Assembly: GCF_036226885.1 (NCBI RefSeq)
Contig: NZ_CP109027.1
Location: 8,680,001 to 8,744,000, forward strand
Direction: 5' to 3'
Length of the DNA stretch: 64,000 nucleotides
Source: Streptomyces sp. NBC_00663
Lineage (GTDB): Bacteria; Actinomycetota; Actinomycetes; Streptomycetales; Streptomycetaceae
Below, piece by piece: positions 7,703 to 15,357 of this stretch (its first letter is position 1; each line of letters starts with the position of its first letter). Under the pieces are notes generated by a model that was given only the letters and a program-made list of their open reading frames with translations, did no database searches and was not told the DNA's origin. The translations under genes and the position numbers were made by a program.

Positions 7703-9400
7703 CTAGGGGCGGGCCAAGTGGCGCATCGTCAGCGCCAGTTGCAGCCGGAACCGGCCCTGCGGGGTGCGCACCGGCCAGCCCAGCAGATGCTCCGCGTGGA
7801 CCAGCCGGTCCTGGAGCGTGGAGTGATGGACGTTGATCTCGGCGGCGGCGGCCCTCAGGCTCGTCGTCGAGGCGACGGCGTCCAGCGTGGCGAGCAGCCA
7901 GGGCGCTGTCGCGGCGGCCACGTCCAGTGCGACTACGTCGGCCGGGGGTTCCGTCCCTGGCCCGACGAGGTCGGCGAGCAGTGCCAGACTCCCCAGATCG
8001 TCGGCGCGCACGACCCGCCGACCGGGTTCCTCCGCGGTGAACCGCAACGCGGTCCGGGCAGCGGCCCATGACTCGTGCAGTCGAAGTACAGGGACGGCGG
8101 GCCCGACACCGACTCTCCCGGGGGGTGGTGCGGCGGGTCCGGCGTCGGTTCTCCCCGAGGGTGCGACGGCGGGTCCGGAACTCGCCCTCCCCGCGGCCGC
8201 TACGGCAGCCCCGGCGCCAGGTCTGCCCGACCGGGGGACGGACGGCCCGGCGCCCGCTCCCTCTGTGGCCGGGGCGGTGTGGCCGGTACCCGTTCTGTCC
8301 GTGGCCCGGACGGCGTGCCCGGCGCCCGCTCCCTCTGTGGCCGGGGCGGTGTGGCCGGTACCCGTTCTGTCCGTGGCCCGGACGGCGTGCCCGGCGCCCG
8401 CTCCCTCTGTGGCCGGGGCAGTGTGGCCGGTACCCGTTCCGTCCGCGGCCCGGACGGCGTGCCCGGCACCCGCTCCCTCTGCGGTCGTGACGGATGGCCC
8501 GGCACCAGCTCTCCCCGCGGCAAGGACGCTCGGCCCCCCGACGACTCCCTCCGCCTGGGGGAGGGACGGGCCTGCGCCCAACCTTTCCGCGGGCGGGAGG
8601 GCCGGGCCTGCATCGGCTGCCGCTGCGGGCGAAACGGCTGGAGCCGTGCCGGTTCTCCCCGTGGCCGGTTCTGCCGGCGCTGTGCCCGCCCTCCCCGATG
8701 GAGAGACGGCATGAGCCGTGCCCGCCCTCCCCGCGGCCCGTACCGTCGCAGCCGCGCCCGTTCTCCCCGTGAATAGTCCGGCCGGAACGACTCCGGCCCT
8801 CCCCGTGGGTGGCACGGCCGGAGTGCCTCCGGCCCTCGCCGCGGGACGTTCGTCCGGTGGCTGGGCGGGGACGATGCGGGGCGGGCCGTCGGCCGGGGCG
8901 AGTGCACGGGCGGGTGCCGTCGGGTCCAGGCCCAGTCGGCGGGCCGCGTGCAGCCGTGCCGACTCGGGGGCCGTGGCGTCGAGAAGGGTCTCCACCAGGG
9001 CGGGATCATCCGCCGGGGCCCGTCCCCGGGTGCGGTCGAGCACGCGTCGTACGGCACCGGCGGCGCGCTCCAGGATCACCGCGTCGACCACACTCGGCTC
9101 CGCCCCGGCCCGCTCCAGCCACAGCGCGGGAACGCCGTCCGGCGACAGCGCTGCGGACGGCCACGCCGGATCCGGCGGCACCTCGGAGTCCCGCCGGGTG
9201 CCGTCGGCCTCGACACGCACCCGCACCCGACGTTCCTCGTCGACGAGGAGCGCCGGCACCCCGGCCAGCACGGCGGCGCCCCGCACCAGTGCCTCCAGCC
9301 CGGCCCGCGACTCGGCCAGCCGATCGAAGTAGGCGATCACCTGGACCGCGGCCCCGGCATCGGGGTCCAGCGCGGTCAGCCGCCCGGCCAGCTCTTTCAT
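7703..9400 (-). CDS. PucR-type helix-turn-helix regulator with a 20-unit 12-residue repeat insert
   Basis: A 565-residue regulator. Residues 1-165 are the usual N-terminal part (MKELAGRLTALDPDAGAAV, then LVETLLDATAPESARLHAARRLG). Residues about 440-565 are the C-terminal part, ending in a PucR-like HTH (TSLRAAAAEINVHHSTLQDRL, about residues 513-533). Between them, residues 200-439 are exactly 20 tandem 12-residue units rich in Gly, Ala, Pro and Thr, consensus G-R-x-G-x-G-P-A-V-x-x-x. As I remember them, relatives are roughly 240 residues shorter. The insert is probably disordered. It may be a functional linker or a neutral expansion. Reading frame is preserved throughout. Targets are unknown; the esterase gene lies 48 bp upstream on the same strand. 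Confidence 0.85.
   Translation of the reverse strand: MKELAGRLTALDPDAGAAVQVIAYFDRLAESRAGLEALVRGAAVLAGVPALLVDEERRVRVRVEADGTRRDSEVPPDPAWPSAALSPDGVPALWLERAGAEPSVVDAVILERAAGAVRRVLDRTRGRAPADDPALVETLLDATAPESARLHAARRLGLDPTAPARALAPADGPPRIVPAQPPDERPAARAGGTPAVPPTGRAGVVPAGLFTGRTGAAATVRAAGRAGTAHAVSPSGRAGTAPAEPATGRTGTAPAVSPAAAADAGPALPPAERLGAGPSLPQAEGVVGGPSVLAAGRAGAGPSVTTAEGAGAGHAVRAADGTGTGHTAPATEGAGAGHAVRATDRTGTGHTAPATEGAGAGHAVRATDRTGTGHTAPATEGAGAGPSVPRSGRPGAGAAVAAAGRASSGPAVAPSGRTDAGPAAPPPGRVGVGPAVPVLRLHESWAAARTALRFTAEEPGRRVVRADDLGSLALLADLVGPGTEPPADVVALDVAAATAPWLLATLDAVASTTSLRAAAAEINVHHSTLQDRLVHAEHLLGWPVRTPQGRFRLQLALTMRHLARP
8084..8803. repeat. 36-bp coding minisatellite, 20 units
   Basis: Twenty contiguous 36-bp units with no indel encode residues 200-439 of the PucR-type regulator. 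The middle part (about 8220-8475) has a higher-order period of exactly 72 bp, seen as the motif GCTCCCTCTG recurring at 8256, 8328, 8400 and 8472. These 72-bp copies are nearly identical, so they expanded most recently; outer 36-bp units have diverged. There are no spacers, so this is not CRISPR. Confidence 0.9.
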
Positions 9401-9448
9401 GGGTCCATGGTGCGGGACGCGCGACGGGAACGGGGAGGGGTGAGCCTC

Positions 9449-10423
9449 TCAGTTCGCCAGCAGCCGTCGCAGCCACCGCAGCTGAGCCGCCCGTGCCCCC
9501 TGGGACAGGGCCGCCTGCGGGGCGAAGCCGTCGAAGCCGTGGAAGCCGCCCGGCCAGACGTGCAGCTCCGCCACTCCGCCCGCCTGCCAGATGCGGGAGG
9601 CGTAGGCGACGACCTCGTCCCGGAACGTCTCCGCGGAGCCCACGTCCAGGAAGGCGGGCGGCAGGCCGGAGAGGTCCTCGGCGCGGGCCGGTGCGGCGTA
9701 CGCGGGGACGTCGGGGCCGCCGCGCAGCTCGCCGAGCAGGGCGGTCCAGCCGGTCTCGTTGGCCGTACGGTCCCAGACCCCGACGCCCGCCATCTGGTGG
9801 GCGGACGGAGTGTCGTTGCGGTCGTCGAGCATCGGGCACATCAGCACCTGCCCGATCACCTGCGGACCCTTGCGGTCCCGGGTGAGCAGGGCCAGCGCCG
9901 CGCACAGGCCGCCGCCCGCGCTGGCGCCCGCGATGACGATCCGCTCCGGATCGGCGCCCAGCTCCGCCGCGTGCTCGGCCGTCCAGACCAGCCCGGCGTA
10001 CACGTCCTCCACCGGCGCGGGATGCGGATGCTCGGGGGCCAGCCGGTACTCGACCGACACCACGACCGCGTCCATCTCCTTCGCCCAGGCCAGCGGGACG
10101 TCTACGCCCACCCTGTTGTTGCCGATGACCATGCCGCCGCCGTGGACGTGGTAGACGACGGGCCGCGGGCCCGCGGCCGGCGGTGCGGTGGGGCGGCAGA
10201 TCAGGAGCGAGATCTCGGGGGCGCCCTCGGGCCCCGGCACCTTGCGGTCCTCGACCGCGAAGAAGCCGTCGAGGGTGAGGTCCAGCTCGGCGAGCAGCGC
10301 GATCCCCGGCCCCTGGCGTATCTCGTCGATCTGGTCGAGCGTGAGACCGGGGGAGATCACGTCCTTGATCAGCTCCAGGGCGGCGGCCAGCTCGGGATCG
10401 AACGGTGGCGGGACCAGGCTCAT
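9449..10423 (-). CDS. alpha/beta hydrolase (HSL/esterase family)
   Basis: A 324-residue esterase of the hormone-sensitive-lipase group. The oxyanion motif HGGG is at residues 94-97, the nucleophile elbow GASAGG holds Ser168, and later segments supply the Asp (FLDVGSAETFRDE) and His (GGFHGF) of the triad. There is no signal peptide, so it is cytoplasmic. GAGGAG lies upstream of the ATG at good spacing. The physiological ester is unknown. It precedes the PucR-type regulator on the same strand and may be cotranscribed with it. Confidence 0.9.
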   Translation of the reverse strand: MSLVPPPFDPELAAALELIKDVISPGLTLDQIDEIRQGPGIALLAELDLTLDGFFAVEDRKVPGPEGAPEISLLICRPTAPPAAGPRPVVYHVHGGGMVIGNNRVGVDVPLAWAKEMDAVVVSVEYRLAPEHPHPAPVEDVYAGLVWTAEHAAELGADPERIVIAGASAGGGLCAALALLTRDRKGPQVIGQVLMCPMLDDRNDTPSAHQMAGVGVWDRTANETGWTALLGELRGGPDVPAYAAPARAEDLSGLPPAFLDVGSAETFRDEVVAYASRIWQAGGVAELHVWPGGFHGFDGFAPQAALSQGARAAQLRWLRRLLAN

Positions 10424-10514
10424 GGCATCTTCTCCTCACGAGGGAACACGGCGGCTCGAGTGCCCATCATTCGCCCCGTGCCTCTCTCTCCGGATGCCGC
10501 CGTCCGGCGGAACC

Positions 10515-10650
10515 TGCCCGCCGAACGGCGGGTGGCACCGGCGTGAACGCCGACCTTGCCAGGTCGTGACCCGTTGTTCACCCTCCGGTGGTGGAAGTGA
10601 TCGGAACCTGAGACAACGCTGTCAAGGCCCCGCCCGCACCAGGAGTAAGT
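10515..10650 (+). promoter_or_regulatory. structured leader upstream of terC (candidate cis-regulatory RNA)
   Basis: A 60-nt stretch folds into a long imperfect stem: CACCGG (10536-10541) with CCGGTG (10585-10590), then GTGAAC (10543-10548) with GTTCAC (10576-10581), enclosing a hairpin GACCT/AGGTC with loop TGCC (10551-10564). A second hairpin, CCCGCCG/CGGCGGG, lies just before it at about 10517-10532. The ribosome site AGGAG is at 10641-10645. terC-type genes elsewhere are controlled by manganese or pH-sensing leaders; this one does not match the yybP-ykoY consensus I know. Confidence 0.45.
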
Positions 10651-10652
10651 AC

Positions 10653-11663
10653 GTGAACGTCTCCCTCACCACCTGGCTGGTGACCGTAGCCGCCCTGTGC
10701 GCGCTCATCGCGGTCGACTTCTTCATCGGCCGCAAACCGCACGACGTGTCCGTCAAGGAAGCCGGCGTCTGGACCGTCGTATGGGTGCTGCTCGCCTGTC
10801 TCTTCGGGATCGGGCTGCTCGTCTTCAGCGGGGGAGGTCCGGCCGGGGAGTTCTTCGCCGGGTTCATCACCGAGAAGTCGCTGAGCGTCGACAACCTCTT
10901 CGTCTTCGTCCTGATCATGTCCAAGTTCGCGGTGCCCTCGCAGTACCAGCAGCGCGTGCTCATGGTCGGCGTTCTGCTCGCCCTCGTGCTGCGCGCCGGG
11001 TTCATCGCGGCCGGCGCGGCCATCATCTCCGCGTTCTCCTGGGTGTTCTACCTGTTCGGCGCCTTCCTGATCTGGACCGCCTGGAAGCTCGTCCAGGACG
11101 CCCGCAAGGGGGGCCACGAGGAGGAGTACGAGGAGAACAAGATGCTCAGGACGGTCGAGGAGCGCTTCGGCGTCGCCGACCGCTATCACGGCACCAAGCT
11201 GTGGATCGAGGAGAACGGCAAGCGGGTCATGACCCCGATGCTGGTCGTGATGCTGGCCATCGGCTCCACGGACCTCCTGTTCGCCCTCGACTCGATCCCG
11301 GCGATCTACGGGCTCACCGAGGAGCCGTACATCGTCTTCGCGGCGAACGCCTTCGCCCTGATGGGCCTGCGCCAGCTGTACTTCCTCATCGGCGGCCTCC
11401 TCAAGCGGCTCGTCCACCTCAGCTACGGTCTGTCGATCATCCTCGGGTTCATCGGCGTCAAGCTGCTGCTGCACGCGCTGCACGAGTCCGGCGTGCACGT
11501 CCCCGAGATCAGCATCCCCTTCTCGCTCGGCTTCATCGTCCTCGTCCTTGCGGTGACCACGTTCACCAGCCTGCGCGCCTCGAAGAAGCAGGAGGAGCAG
11601 GAGGAGCAGGAGCGGCGGACGAAGCGGGAGGCGGAAGGGGAACGGGAGGAGACCGTCTCCTAG
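10653..11663 (+). CDS. TerC family integral membrane protein
   Basis: A 336-residue TerC/Alx-type membrane protein, a family linked to tellurite resistance and to manganese export. It has about seven to nine hydrophobic helices, with the conserved acidic membrane motifs SLSVDNLFVF and STDLLFALDSIPAIYG, which carry the Asp residues thought to bind metal. The C-terminal tail is a highly charged Lys/Glu/Arg coil (KKQEEQEEQERR). The start is GTG at 10653, set by AGGAG 7 nt upstream. The structured leader ahead of it suggests RNA-level control. Confidence 0.92.
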   Translation: MNVSLTTWLVTVAALCALIAVDFFIGRKPHDVSVKEAGVWTVVWVLLACLFGIGLLVFSGGGPAGEFFAGFITEKSLSVDNLFVFVLIMSKFAVPSQYQQRVLMVGVLLALVLRAGFIAAGAAIISAFSWVFYLFGAFLIWTAWKLVQDARKGGHEEEYEENKMLRTVEERFGVADRYHGTKLWIEENGKRVMTPMLVVMLAIGSTDLLFALDSIPAIYGLTEEPYIVFAANAFALMGLRQLYFLIGGLLKRLVHLSYGLSIILGFIGVKLLLHALHESGVHVPEISIPFSLGFIVLVLAVTTFTSLRASKKQEEQEEQERRTKREAEGEREETVS

Positions 11664-11686
11664 GCGGAGAGGCTCCCTGACCGCCG

Positions 11687-11965
11687 TCACCGCCTCCGGG
11701 CCGTCGCCGGCACCGCGCACAGCAGCCAGACCGCCACGTAGCCCGACTTCGCAGGGCTCCCGTCGCCGTGGCCCCGGCTCGCCGACGCGGCCGGCAGGGA
11801 GACCATCACGCCGCCCGCGACCGCACCGCCGAGCGTCTTGACGTTGTTGTACAGGGCGGTCGTCACACCGGTGCGGGAGCGGTCGCCTCCCTCCGCGATC
11901 ACCGTGGCGATCGCGCCGAGCGCCACACCCGCGCCGAGCCCCGCGAGCACCTCACCGCGGAGCAG
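11687..11965 (-). pseudogene. remnant of an MFS transporter (C-terminal part only)
   Basis: Minus-strand sequence reads as the last membrane segments of a drug-efflux-type MFS transporter: LAGLGAGVALGAIATVIAEG, then RTGVTTALYNNVKTLGGAVAGG and a final helix SGYVAVWLLCA. The reading frame then ends in a short basic tail. The first several hundred codons are missing: the sequence switches abruptly near 11965-11975 to the AsnC fragment on the other strand. It is a decayed gene. Confidence 0.7.
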
Positions 11966-11974
11966 CGCCGCAGG

Positions 11975-12310
11975 CTCGTGCCGACGGCTACCGCGGGGGC
12001 CTGGCCGCGGGGCGCCTCCCTGTCCGGGCCGCACAACCTCCTGCTCGCCGCCTGGCTGCGCTCGGTCGACGACATCGCCCCCTTCGAGTCACGGCTTACC
12101 TCACGCTTCCCCGAACTCGACGTCGCCGACCGGGCGTTGACCCTCTGGCCGATGAAACTGGGCGGCCACCTCCTCGACCCCCAGGGCCGCCAACTGCGCG
12201 CCGTCACTCTCGGTCCCTGGCACCACCCGCACTCCGAAGCGGCCGAAGCGGCCCTCCTGGATCGCCTGCGCACGCCACCCGGGCGGGTGCCGGTCGGCCG
12301 GAACCCTTGA
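11975..12310 (+). pseudogene. remnant of an Lrp/AsnC-family regulator (C-terminal part only)
   Basis: Plus-strand sequence encodes a fragment resembling the ligand-binding end of an Lrp/AsnC regulator: SGPHNLLLAAWLRSVDDIAPFESRLTSRFPELDVADRALTLWPMKLGGHLLD. The helix-turn-helix half is absent and no start site is visible. Together with the MFS remnant this looks like a formerly divergent regulator/transporter pair whose 5' ends and shared promoter were deleted. Confidence 0.6.
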
Positions 12311-12337
12311 CTTCGAGAACGCTCCAAGTCCTAGCGT
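12307..12337 (+). promoter_or_regulatory. MerR-type promoter of the LLM oxidoreductase gene
   Basis: TTGACT (12307-12312) and TAGCGT (12332-12337) are separated by 19 nt, the long spacing typical of MerR-activated promoters. The spacer carries the palindrome ACTTCGAG/CTCCAAGT (12310-12317 and 12322-12329, one mismatch, 4-nt centre). No merR-like gene lies in the window. Confidence 0.6.
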
Positions 12338-12400
12338 CAGCAGGGACGGCGAAGGCCGACGAAGTCGGCAAGAGTCCAGCAGAACGGAACGGAGACGCAG

Positions 12401-13282
12401 ATGCGGGTCGGCGTGCACATCAACCGGTTCGACCACCCCGGAGGCGGCCCGGCGCTCGCCGCCGAACTCGCCGCGGCGGGCGACGCCGCCGAGGCCGCGG
12501 GCGTGAGCTGGCTGTCGGTGATGGACCACTACTTCCAGATGGAGTTCAACGACGGCGCCACGGACCCGATGCTGGAGGCCTACACGACCCTCGGCTACCT
12601 CGCCGCCCGTACCTCCACCGTGCAGCTCGGCGCCCTGGTGACGGGGGTGACCTACCGCCACCCCGGACTGCTCGCCAAGATCGCCACCACCCTCGATGTG
12701 CTGTCCGGCGGCCGGGCCACGCTCGGGATCGGCGCGGCCTGGTACGACCGGGAGCACGCGGGCCTCGGCGTGCCGTTCCCGCCCCTCGCCGAGCGCTTCG
12801 AGCGGTTGGAGGAGACCCTGAGGATCTGTCTCCAGATGTGGGACCCGGACGCCAACGGGCCCTTCGAGGGCAAGCACTACCGGCTCGCCGAGACGCTGTG
12901 CGTACCGGGCCCGGTCAGCAGCCCGCGCCCCGAGATCATGATCGGCGGTGGCGGCGAGAAGAAGACGCTCCGGCTGGTCGCCCGCCACGGCGACGCCTGC
13001 AACCTGTTCACCACCACCCCGGAGGAGGTGGCCCACAAACTGGACGTTCTGCGCGGTCACTGCGAGGCCGAGGGCCGCGACTACGACACGATCCGCAAGA
13101 CCGTCGCCTACTCCGGCGACCCCCTCGCCACCGGTGACCTGGACGCCTTCACCCGGGACATCACGGGCTACACCAAGCTCGGCATCGAGACGGTGATCCT
13201 CTGCCCGCGCACCGGTGAACCGGCGGCGTTCATCGAACGCTTCGCGGCCCGGGCCGTCGAGCGGCTGGCAGGGCTCGACTGA
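12401..13282 (+). CDS. LLM class F420-dependent oxidoreductase
   Basis: A 293-residue luciferase-like TIM-barrel oxidoreductase of the F420-dependent subgroup. Typical segments are the N-terminal MRVGVHI, LGALVTGVTYRHPGLLAKIATTLDVLSGGRATLGIGAAWY, and PRPEIMIGGGGEKKTLRLVARHGDACN, which form the cofactor and barrel signatures. It should use F420H2 or a flavin for hydride transfer; the substrate is unknown. CGGAG precedes the ATG. The MerR-like promoter upstream suggests induction by a ligand or stress. Confidence 0.9.
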   Translation: MRVGVHINRFDHPGGGPALAAELAAAGDAAEAAGVSWLSVMDHYFQMEFNDGATDPMLEAYTTLGYLAARTSTVQLGALVTGVTYRHPGLLAKIATTLDVLSGGRATLGIGAAWYDREHAGLGVPFPPLAERFERLEETLRICLQMWDPDANGPFEGKHYRLAETLCVPGPVSSPRPEIMIGGGGEKKTLRLVARHGDACNLFTTTPEEVAHKLDVLRGHCEAEGRDYDTIRKTVAYSGDPLATGDLDAFTRDITGYTKLGIETVILCPRTGEPAAFIERFAARAVERLAGLD

Positions 13283-13315
13283 ACCCGGCGGAGGACGGGG
13301 GAGTCCTACGGGGTA

Positions 13316-13510
13316 CTACTGGGCCGGCCCGCTGCGGGAGACGATGCGCGTGCCGCGGTCGTCGACCGTGCGGACTTGCAGGGAACCGCAGCCGCACCGG
13401 GTCCACAGGGTGTGGCCCGCGGCGGTCGCGTGCCGGGACACCACCTGGAACGGCTCGGCGTCGTCCGGCCATCCGCAGTGCGGGCAGCCGGTGCGGGTCG
13501 TGCTGGTCAT
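13316..13510 (-). CDS. small zinc-ribbon-like protein
   Basis: A 64-residue protein with two Cys pairs, CPHCGW near the N-terminus and CGCGSLQVR further on, the layout of a small zinc ribbon. Function unknown. The ATG at 13510 has GAGGAG at ideal spacing. It is divergent from the LysR gene at 13643, so the 132 bp between them may hold a LysR-controlled promoter. Confidence 0.7.
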   Translation of the reverse strand: MTSTTRTGCPHCGWPDDAEPFQVVSRHATAAGHTLWTRCGCGSLQVRTVDDRGTRIVSRSGPAQ

Positions 13511-13642
13511 GAGAACTCCTCGTACGTCGTGGCCGGTTGGCCGGTGCGGCTGGTGGACCGTCGCGACACGATCCAGGGTGCGGCATCGCTTTCGTACACG
13601 TCCAGGTTGACTTTCCGCACGACACCTTGAAGCGTGGGCTTC

Positions 13643-14548
13643 ATGATTGACCTGCGCCGGCTTCATGTCCTGCGAGCGGTCGCGCACTACGGCACGGTCA
13701 CCGCCGCCGCCCGCGCCCTGCACTTCACCCCGTCCGCCGCCTCCCAGCAGATCCGCCAGCTCGCCCGCGATCTGGGTGTCGACCTCCTCGAACCGCAGGG
13801 CCGGGGGGTCCGCCTCACTCCGGCCGCCGAGAGCCTGCTCACCCACGCCGACGCCATCCAGGCCCGCTGGGAACTGGCCGAGCTCGATCTGCGCGCCGAA
13901 CGGGACGCCCCGGCGGGGCCGTTGCGGGTGAGTGGGTATCCGGTGGCGATCTCGGTGCTGCTGGCACCGATGGCGGTGCGCCTCCAGGAGCGGTATCCCC
14001 GGCTGGCCGTACGCATCCAGGAGGCGGCCGTACCGGAGAGCTTCGACCTGCTCTTCGAGGGCGCGATCGACCTGGCGATCGTCGAGGCGACCCCGCACAA
14101 CCCGCCGCTGAGCGACGCCCGTTTCGATCAACGACCGCTCCTGGACGACCCGTTCGACCTCGTGGTGCCCGCCGGTCATCCGCTGGCCGGCCGGGAGCGC
14201 GTCGACCTCGCGGAAGCGGCGCACGAGGACTGGATCGCGCCGATGCCGGAGAGCCCCTGCAATACGCATGTCATCTCCGCCTGCGGCGAGGCCGGGTTCA
14301 GTCCTTCGGTGGTCCACCAGGCCGTGGACTGGGACGTCACCGCCCAGCTCGTCGCCCACCGGCTGGGCGTAGCGCTCATTCCGCGGCTGGCCCGGCTCAC
14401 CCCGGACCTGCCCGTCACCCGGGTGTCCTGCGCGGGCGACCCGCACCGCAAACTGCTCACCTGCACCCGGCGCGGCGGACATGAACGACCGGCGGTGGCG
14501 GCCGCGTTGACGGAACTGCGGGAACTGGCGCCGACCGCGGTGGCCTGA
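13643..14548 (+). CDS. LysR-family transcriptional regulator
   Basis: A 301-residue LysR regulator. The winged HTH (residues 1-60, LRRLHVLRAVAHYGTVTAAARALHFTPSAASQQIRQLARDLG) is canonical, followed by a linker helix and the periplasmic-binding-protein-like effector domain. Start is the ATG at 13643; a GTG three codons earlier (13634) is possible and neither has a clear ribosome site. Divergent placement suggests it controls the zinc-ribbon gene. A perfect terminator follows. Confidence 0.9.
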   Translation: MIDLRRLHVLRAVAHYGTVTAAARALHFTPSAASQQIRQLARDLGVDLLEPQGRGVRLTPAAESLLTHADAIQARWELAELDLRAERDAPAGPLRVSGYPVAISVLLAPMAVRLQERYPRLAVRIQEAAVPESFDLLFEGAIDLAIVEATPHNPPLSDARFDQRPLLDDPFDLVVPAGHPLAGRERVDLAEAAHEDWIAPMPESPCNTHVISACGEAGFSPSVVHQAVDWDVTAQLVAHRLGVALIPRLARLTPDLPVTRVSCAGDPHRKLLTCTRRGGHERPAVAAALTELRELAPTAVA

Positions 14549-14573
14549 CCGGCGGTACGGCCGGGCACACGAA

Positions 14574-14604
14574 AGGGGCCGGAGCTCCAAGAGCTCCGGC
14601 CCCT
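14574..14604. terminator. bidirectional hairpin terminator
   Basis: A perfect 14-bp stem, AGGGGCCGGAGCTC (14574-14587) with its complement (14591-14604), closes a 3-nt loop. It separates the LysR gene from the convergent FMN reductase gene. There is no strong U-tract, as is usual in Streptomyces. Confidence 0.75.
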
Positions 14605-14675
14605 CACGACACGGTCGGGCGGCGACGGCCCCGCTCGCGAGACATCAGCTTGCGACGGTCTCGCTCACGGGATGA

Positions 14676-15239
14676 TCAGGCGGCGACCGTTTCGTTCGCG
14701 TGCCCGTGCAGACGGGCGATGACCTCGGTCAGCTGCGTGGCGACCTCGGCGTCGTCGGCCGGGTGGGTCTCGGCGAAACGGACCACGGAACCGGGGATGG
14801 AGAGCTTGACGTCCTCCAGCACCTTGGCGCCGGCGATGCCCAGGGCCTTGCGGGTCTCGTCCTGCGCCCACACGCCACCGAACTGGCCGAACGCGGTACC
14901 GACCACGGCGGCCGGCTTGCCGCCGAAGGCGCCGGCGCCGTAGGGACGCGACAGCCAGTCGATGGCGTTCTTCAGGACGGCCGGAATGGTCCCGTTGTAC
15001 TCGGGGACGAAGAGCAGGAAGCCGTCGGCGCCCTGGGCGGTCTCGCGCAGCTTCGCGGCGGCGGCCGGGACGCTGCCCTCGACGTCGATGTCCTCGTTGT
15101 AGAAGGGGATCTCGGCCAGGCCCTCGTACAGCTCGACGGACGCACCCTCGGGAGCGAACTTGACGGCCGCCTCCGCGAGCTGGCGGTTGTGCGAACCGGC
15201 GCGAAGGCTGCCGACGAGCGCAAGGATACGAACAGACAT
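14676..15239 (-). CDS. NADPH-dependent FMN reductase / quinone reductase-like flavoprotein
   Basis: A 187-residue flavodoxin-fold reductase. The phosphate-binding loop GSLRAGSHNRQLAEAA lies at the N-terminus (about residues 10-25), and the flavin motif PEYNGTIPAVLKNAIDWLSRP lies in the middle. Relatives reduce FMN, azo dyes, quinones or chromate with NAD(P)H. GGAG is 7 nt before the ATG. The divergent TetR gene and two operator-like palindromes in between point to ligand-induced expression. Confidence 0.92.
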   Translation of the reverse strand: MSVRILALVGSLRAGSHNRQLAEAAVKFAPEGASVELYEGLAEIPFYNEDIDVEGSVPAAAAKLRETAQGADGFLLFVPEYNGTIPAVLKNAIDWLSRPYGAGAFGGKPAAVVGTAFGQFGGVWAQDETRKALGIAGAKVLEDVKLSIPGSVVRFAETHPADDAEVATQLTEVIARLHGHANETVAA

Positions 15240-15277
15240 GCTAACTCCAGGGGTGCTGAAACACTGCCGTCACAATC

Positions 15278-15327
15278 CGGACCGGGGTCCGTTTAATGTT
15301 CTATCACCCTAACCGGACCGCGGTCCA
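15278..15327. promoter_or_regulatory. twin TetR-type operators between the FMN reductase and TetR genes
   Basis: Two near-identical palindromes, CGGACCGGGGTCCG (15278-15291) and CGGACCGCGGTCC (15314-15326), have centres 36 bp apart. Each shares the half-site GGACC/GGTCC. The second lies just upstream of the leaderless -10 of the TetR gene and the first upstream of the reductase gene, so one repressor could control both directions. Confidence 0.65.
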
Positions 15328-15345
15328 GTTTCATTCCCGATGCTT

Positions 15346-15351
15346 TACGCT
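15346..15351 (+). promoter_or_regulatory. leaderless -10 element of the TetR gene
   Basis: TACGCT lies 6 nt before the ATG at 15358 with no ribosome-binding site. The second operator (15314-15326) covers the expected -35 region. Confidence 0.5.
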
Positions 15352-15357
15352 GGGTTC

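Noticed and set aside
8220..8480. Repeats considered as a CRISPR array
   Set aside because: The units are contiguous with no unique spacers, lie within a coding frame, and no cas genes are nearby.
7833..8776. Long plus-strand frames across the 36-bp repeats
   Set aside because: The repeat unit is a multiple of three, so all frames stay open. The minus-strand reading joins conserved N- and C-terminal regulator domains, the others do not.
10515..10650. Manganese riboswitch of the yybP-ykoY class
   Set aside because: The conserved loop sequences of that class are not visible. I kept only the claim of a structured leader.
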